DNA of 64,000 bases. Origin: Methylobacterium sp. Lineage in GTDB: Bacteria; Pseudomonadota; Alphaproteobacteria; Rhizobiales; Beijerinckiaceae. The notes beneath the pieces were generated by a model. That model was not told where the DNA came from and did no database searches. It saw nothing but the letters and a program-made list of their open reading frames with translations. Location: NCBI GenBank assembly GCA_002928875.1, contig PERO01000020.1, positions 558,001-622,000 of the forward strand, read 5' to 3'. The translations under genes and the position numbers were made by a program. How positions within the stretch are numbered: the stretch's first letter is position 1; each line of letters opens with the position of its first letter. This document shows positions 63,237 through 64,000 of this stretch, one piece after another.

Positions 63237-64000
63237 TCCCCTCCATCGCCACCGTCTGCATCTCCGGCAATCTCGGCGAGAAGCTCGAGGCCATCGCGAA
63301 GGCCGGATTTCGAGCGGTCGAGATTTTCGAGAACGATCTCATCGCCCATCCCGGCTCGCCTGCCGAGGTGCGGATGATCTGCGCGGATCTCGGGCTCAGC
63401 ATCGTCACCTGCCAGCCTTTCCGCGATTTCGAGGGCATGCCGCTGGCGCGCCGCGCCCGCACCTTCGACCGCGCCGAGCGGAAGTTCGACCTGCTGCAGG
63501 AACTGGGGACGGACCTTCTGTTTGTCTGCTCCAGCCTCTCGCCGGAGGCCGAGGGCGGCATTCCGCGCCTCGCGGAGGATTTTGCCGAGCTTGCCCAGCG
63601 CGCCGCGAAGCGCGGCCTGCGCGTCGGCTACGAGGCGCTCGCCTGGGGCCGGCACGTCTCGGATTATCGCGATGCCTGGGAGGTGGTGCGCCGCGCGAAC
63701 CAGCCGAATCTCGGGCTGATCCTCGACAGCTTCCACATCTTCTCGCGCGGTTTCGAAATCGAGAGCATCCGCAACATTCCGGGCGACCGCATCGCGCTGG
63801 TGCAGGTGGCCGATGCGCCGCGCCTGCAGATGGACCCCCTCTCCTGGAGCCGGCATTGGCGCTGCCTGCCGGGGCAGGGCGATTTCGACCTCGCGGGCTT
63901 CCTCGATTGCCTGCTGGCCACAGGCTATCAGGGCCCGCTCAGCCTCGAGATCTTCAACGATCGCTTCCGCGCAGGCTCGGCCCGTCTCGTGGCGCGGGAC
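63233..64000 (+). CDS. QuiC-like 3-dehydroshikimate dehydratase (sugar phosphate isomerase/epimerase fold), truncated by window end
   Basis: ATG 63233 overlaps the previous stop (ATGA). 256 codons are visible and the frame stays open. The TIM-barrel segments VEIFENDLIAHPGSP, QPFRDFEGMP, RKFDLLQELGTDLLFVCSSLSPEA, VGYEALAWGRHV, LGLILDSFHIFSRG, LVQVADAPRLQMDPLSWSRHWRCLPGQGDFDLAGFL and LSLEIFNDRFR match the N-terminal half of QuiC. In Pseudomonas QuiC this barrel is fused to an HPPD-like domain and makes protocatechuate. Metal ligands (Glu, Asp-His, Gln, Glu) are in place. Whether the fusion exists here cannot be seen. Confidence 0.88.
   Translation, partial: MIPSIATVCISGNLGEKLEAIAKAGFRAVEIFENDLIAHPGSPAEVRMICADLGLSIVTCQPFRDFEGMPLARRARTFDRAERKFDLLQELGTDLLFVCSSLSPEAEGGIPRLAEDFAELAQRAAKRGLRVGYEALAWGRHVSDYRDAWEVVRRANQPNLGLILDSFHIFSRGFEIESIRNIPGDRIALVQVADAPRLQMDPLSWSRHWRCLPGQGDFDLAGFLDCLLATGYQGPLSLEIFNDRFRAGSARLVARD

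Overview
The window reads as chromosome of a GC-rich alphaproteobacterium, most likely Hyphomicrobiales (Rhizobiales). Supporting signs are the hemC-hemD-COG4223-hemY block next to divergent tsaD-gpsA, the ialB-rlmN pair, a DUF1674 (SdhAF4-like) gene beside rsmB, a 1586-residue NAD-type glutamate dehydrogenase, and two EcfG-type promoter patterns (GGAAC-N16/17-CGTT). I cannot name a genus from sequence alone.

Layout. 1-8.5 kb: a partial cysteine hydrolase, rlmN, an IalB-family protein, an ECF sigma factor without a recognisable adjacent anti-sigma gene, an AT-richer orphan gene, a DUF1232 gene, an SDR dehydrogenase behind a GntR-like palindrome, PCD/ThpR, and a GDSL esterase. 8.5-12.9 kb: a YbbA/YbbP-type ABC system and a Bax-inhibitor-1 protein with a clear promoter and terminator. 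12.9-25 kb: DUF2794, an AhpD-like enzyme, glutamate dehydrogenase, purH, heparinase-like, RsmB-like and RluA-like genes, DUF1674. 25-38.8 kb: an L,D-transpeptidase, hemN, a cyclopropane fatty acid synthase, acs, an outer-membrane beta-barrel, EVE, gpsA, tsaD and the hemC-hemD-COG4223-hemY cluster.

38.9-46.8 kb is a compact genomic island at a tRNA-Thr(CGT) gene. It is bounded by a 16-bp direct repeat of the tRNA T-loop and 3' stem. It carries a P4-type integrase, an orphan hypothetical gene, an AlpA-like regulator, an HTH/zinc-finger protein, a second complete tyrosine recombinase, and a single-chain restriction-modification enzyme (nuclease, N6-adenine methylase and specificity domain, no helicase). 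GTTGGG-type repeats inside both ends look like integrase arm sites.

46.8-53.8 kb is an envelope block. It holds a lipoprotein, a second L,D-transpeptidase and an AapJ-like binding protein, then a PRC-barrel gene with an EcfG-type promoter. Next comes what I consider the most interesting part of the window: an apparent self-contained ECF sigma regulon. The sigma, anti-sigma and secreted S8 subtilase genes form one operon. Two nearby paralogous genes for tiny secreted proteins carry the same promoter pattern as that operon (TGAAC-N15-CGCGAC, three copies with identical spacing), and they share a 5' leader hairpin. The anti-sigma factor's predicted periplasmic domain has the same secondary-structure order as the subtilase's propeptide-like domain. 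This suggests, but does not prove, that protease and anti-sigma communicate.

53.9-64 kb: a homodimeric E1/transketolase-like enzyme, a LysR regulator, and a tightly overlapping operon. That operon encodes a branched-chain-type ABC importer (binding protein, two permeases, two ATPases), a Gfo/Idh/MocA dehydrogenase and a QuiC-like 3-dehydroshikimate dehydratase that runs off the window. The likely role is uptake and catabolism of quinate/shikimate-type compounds.
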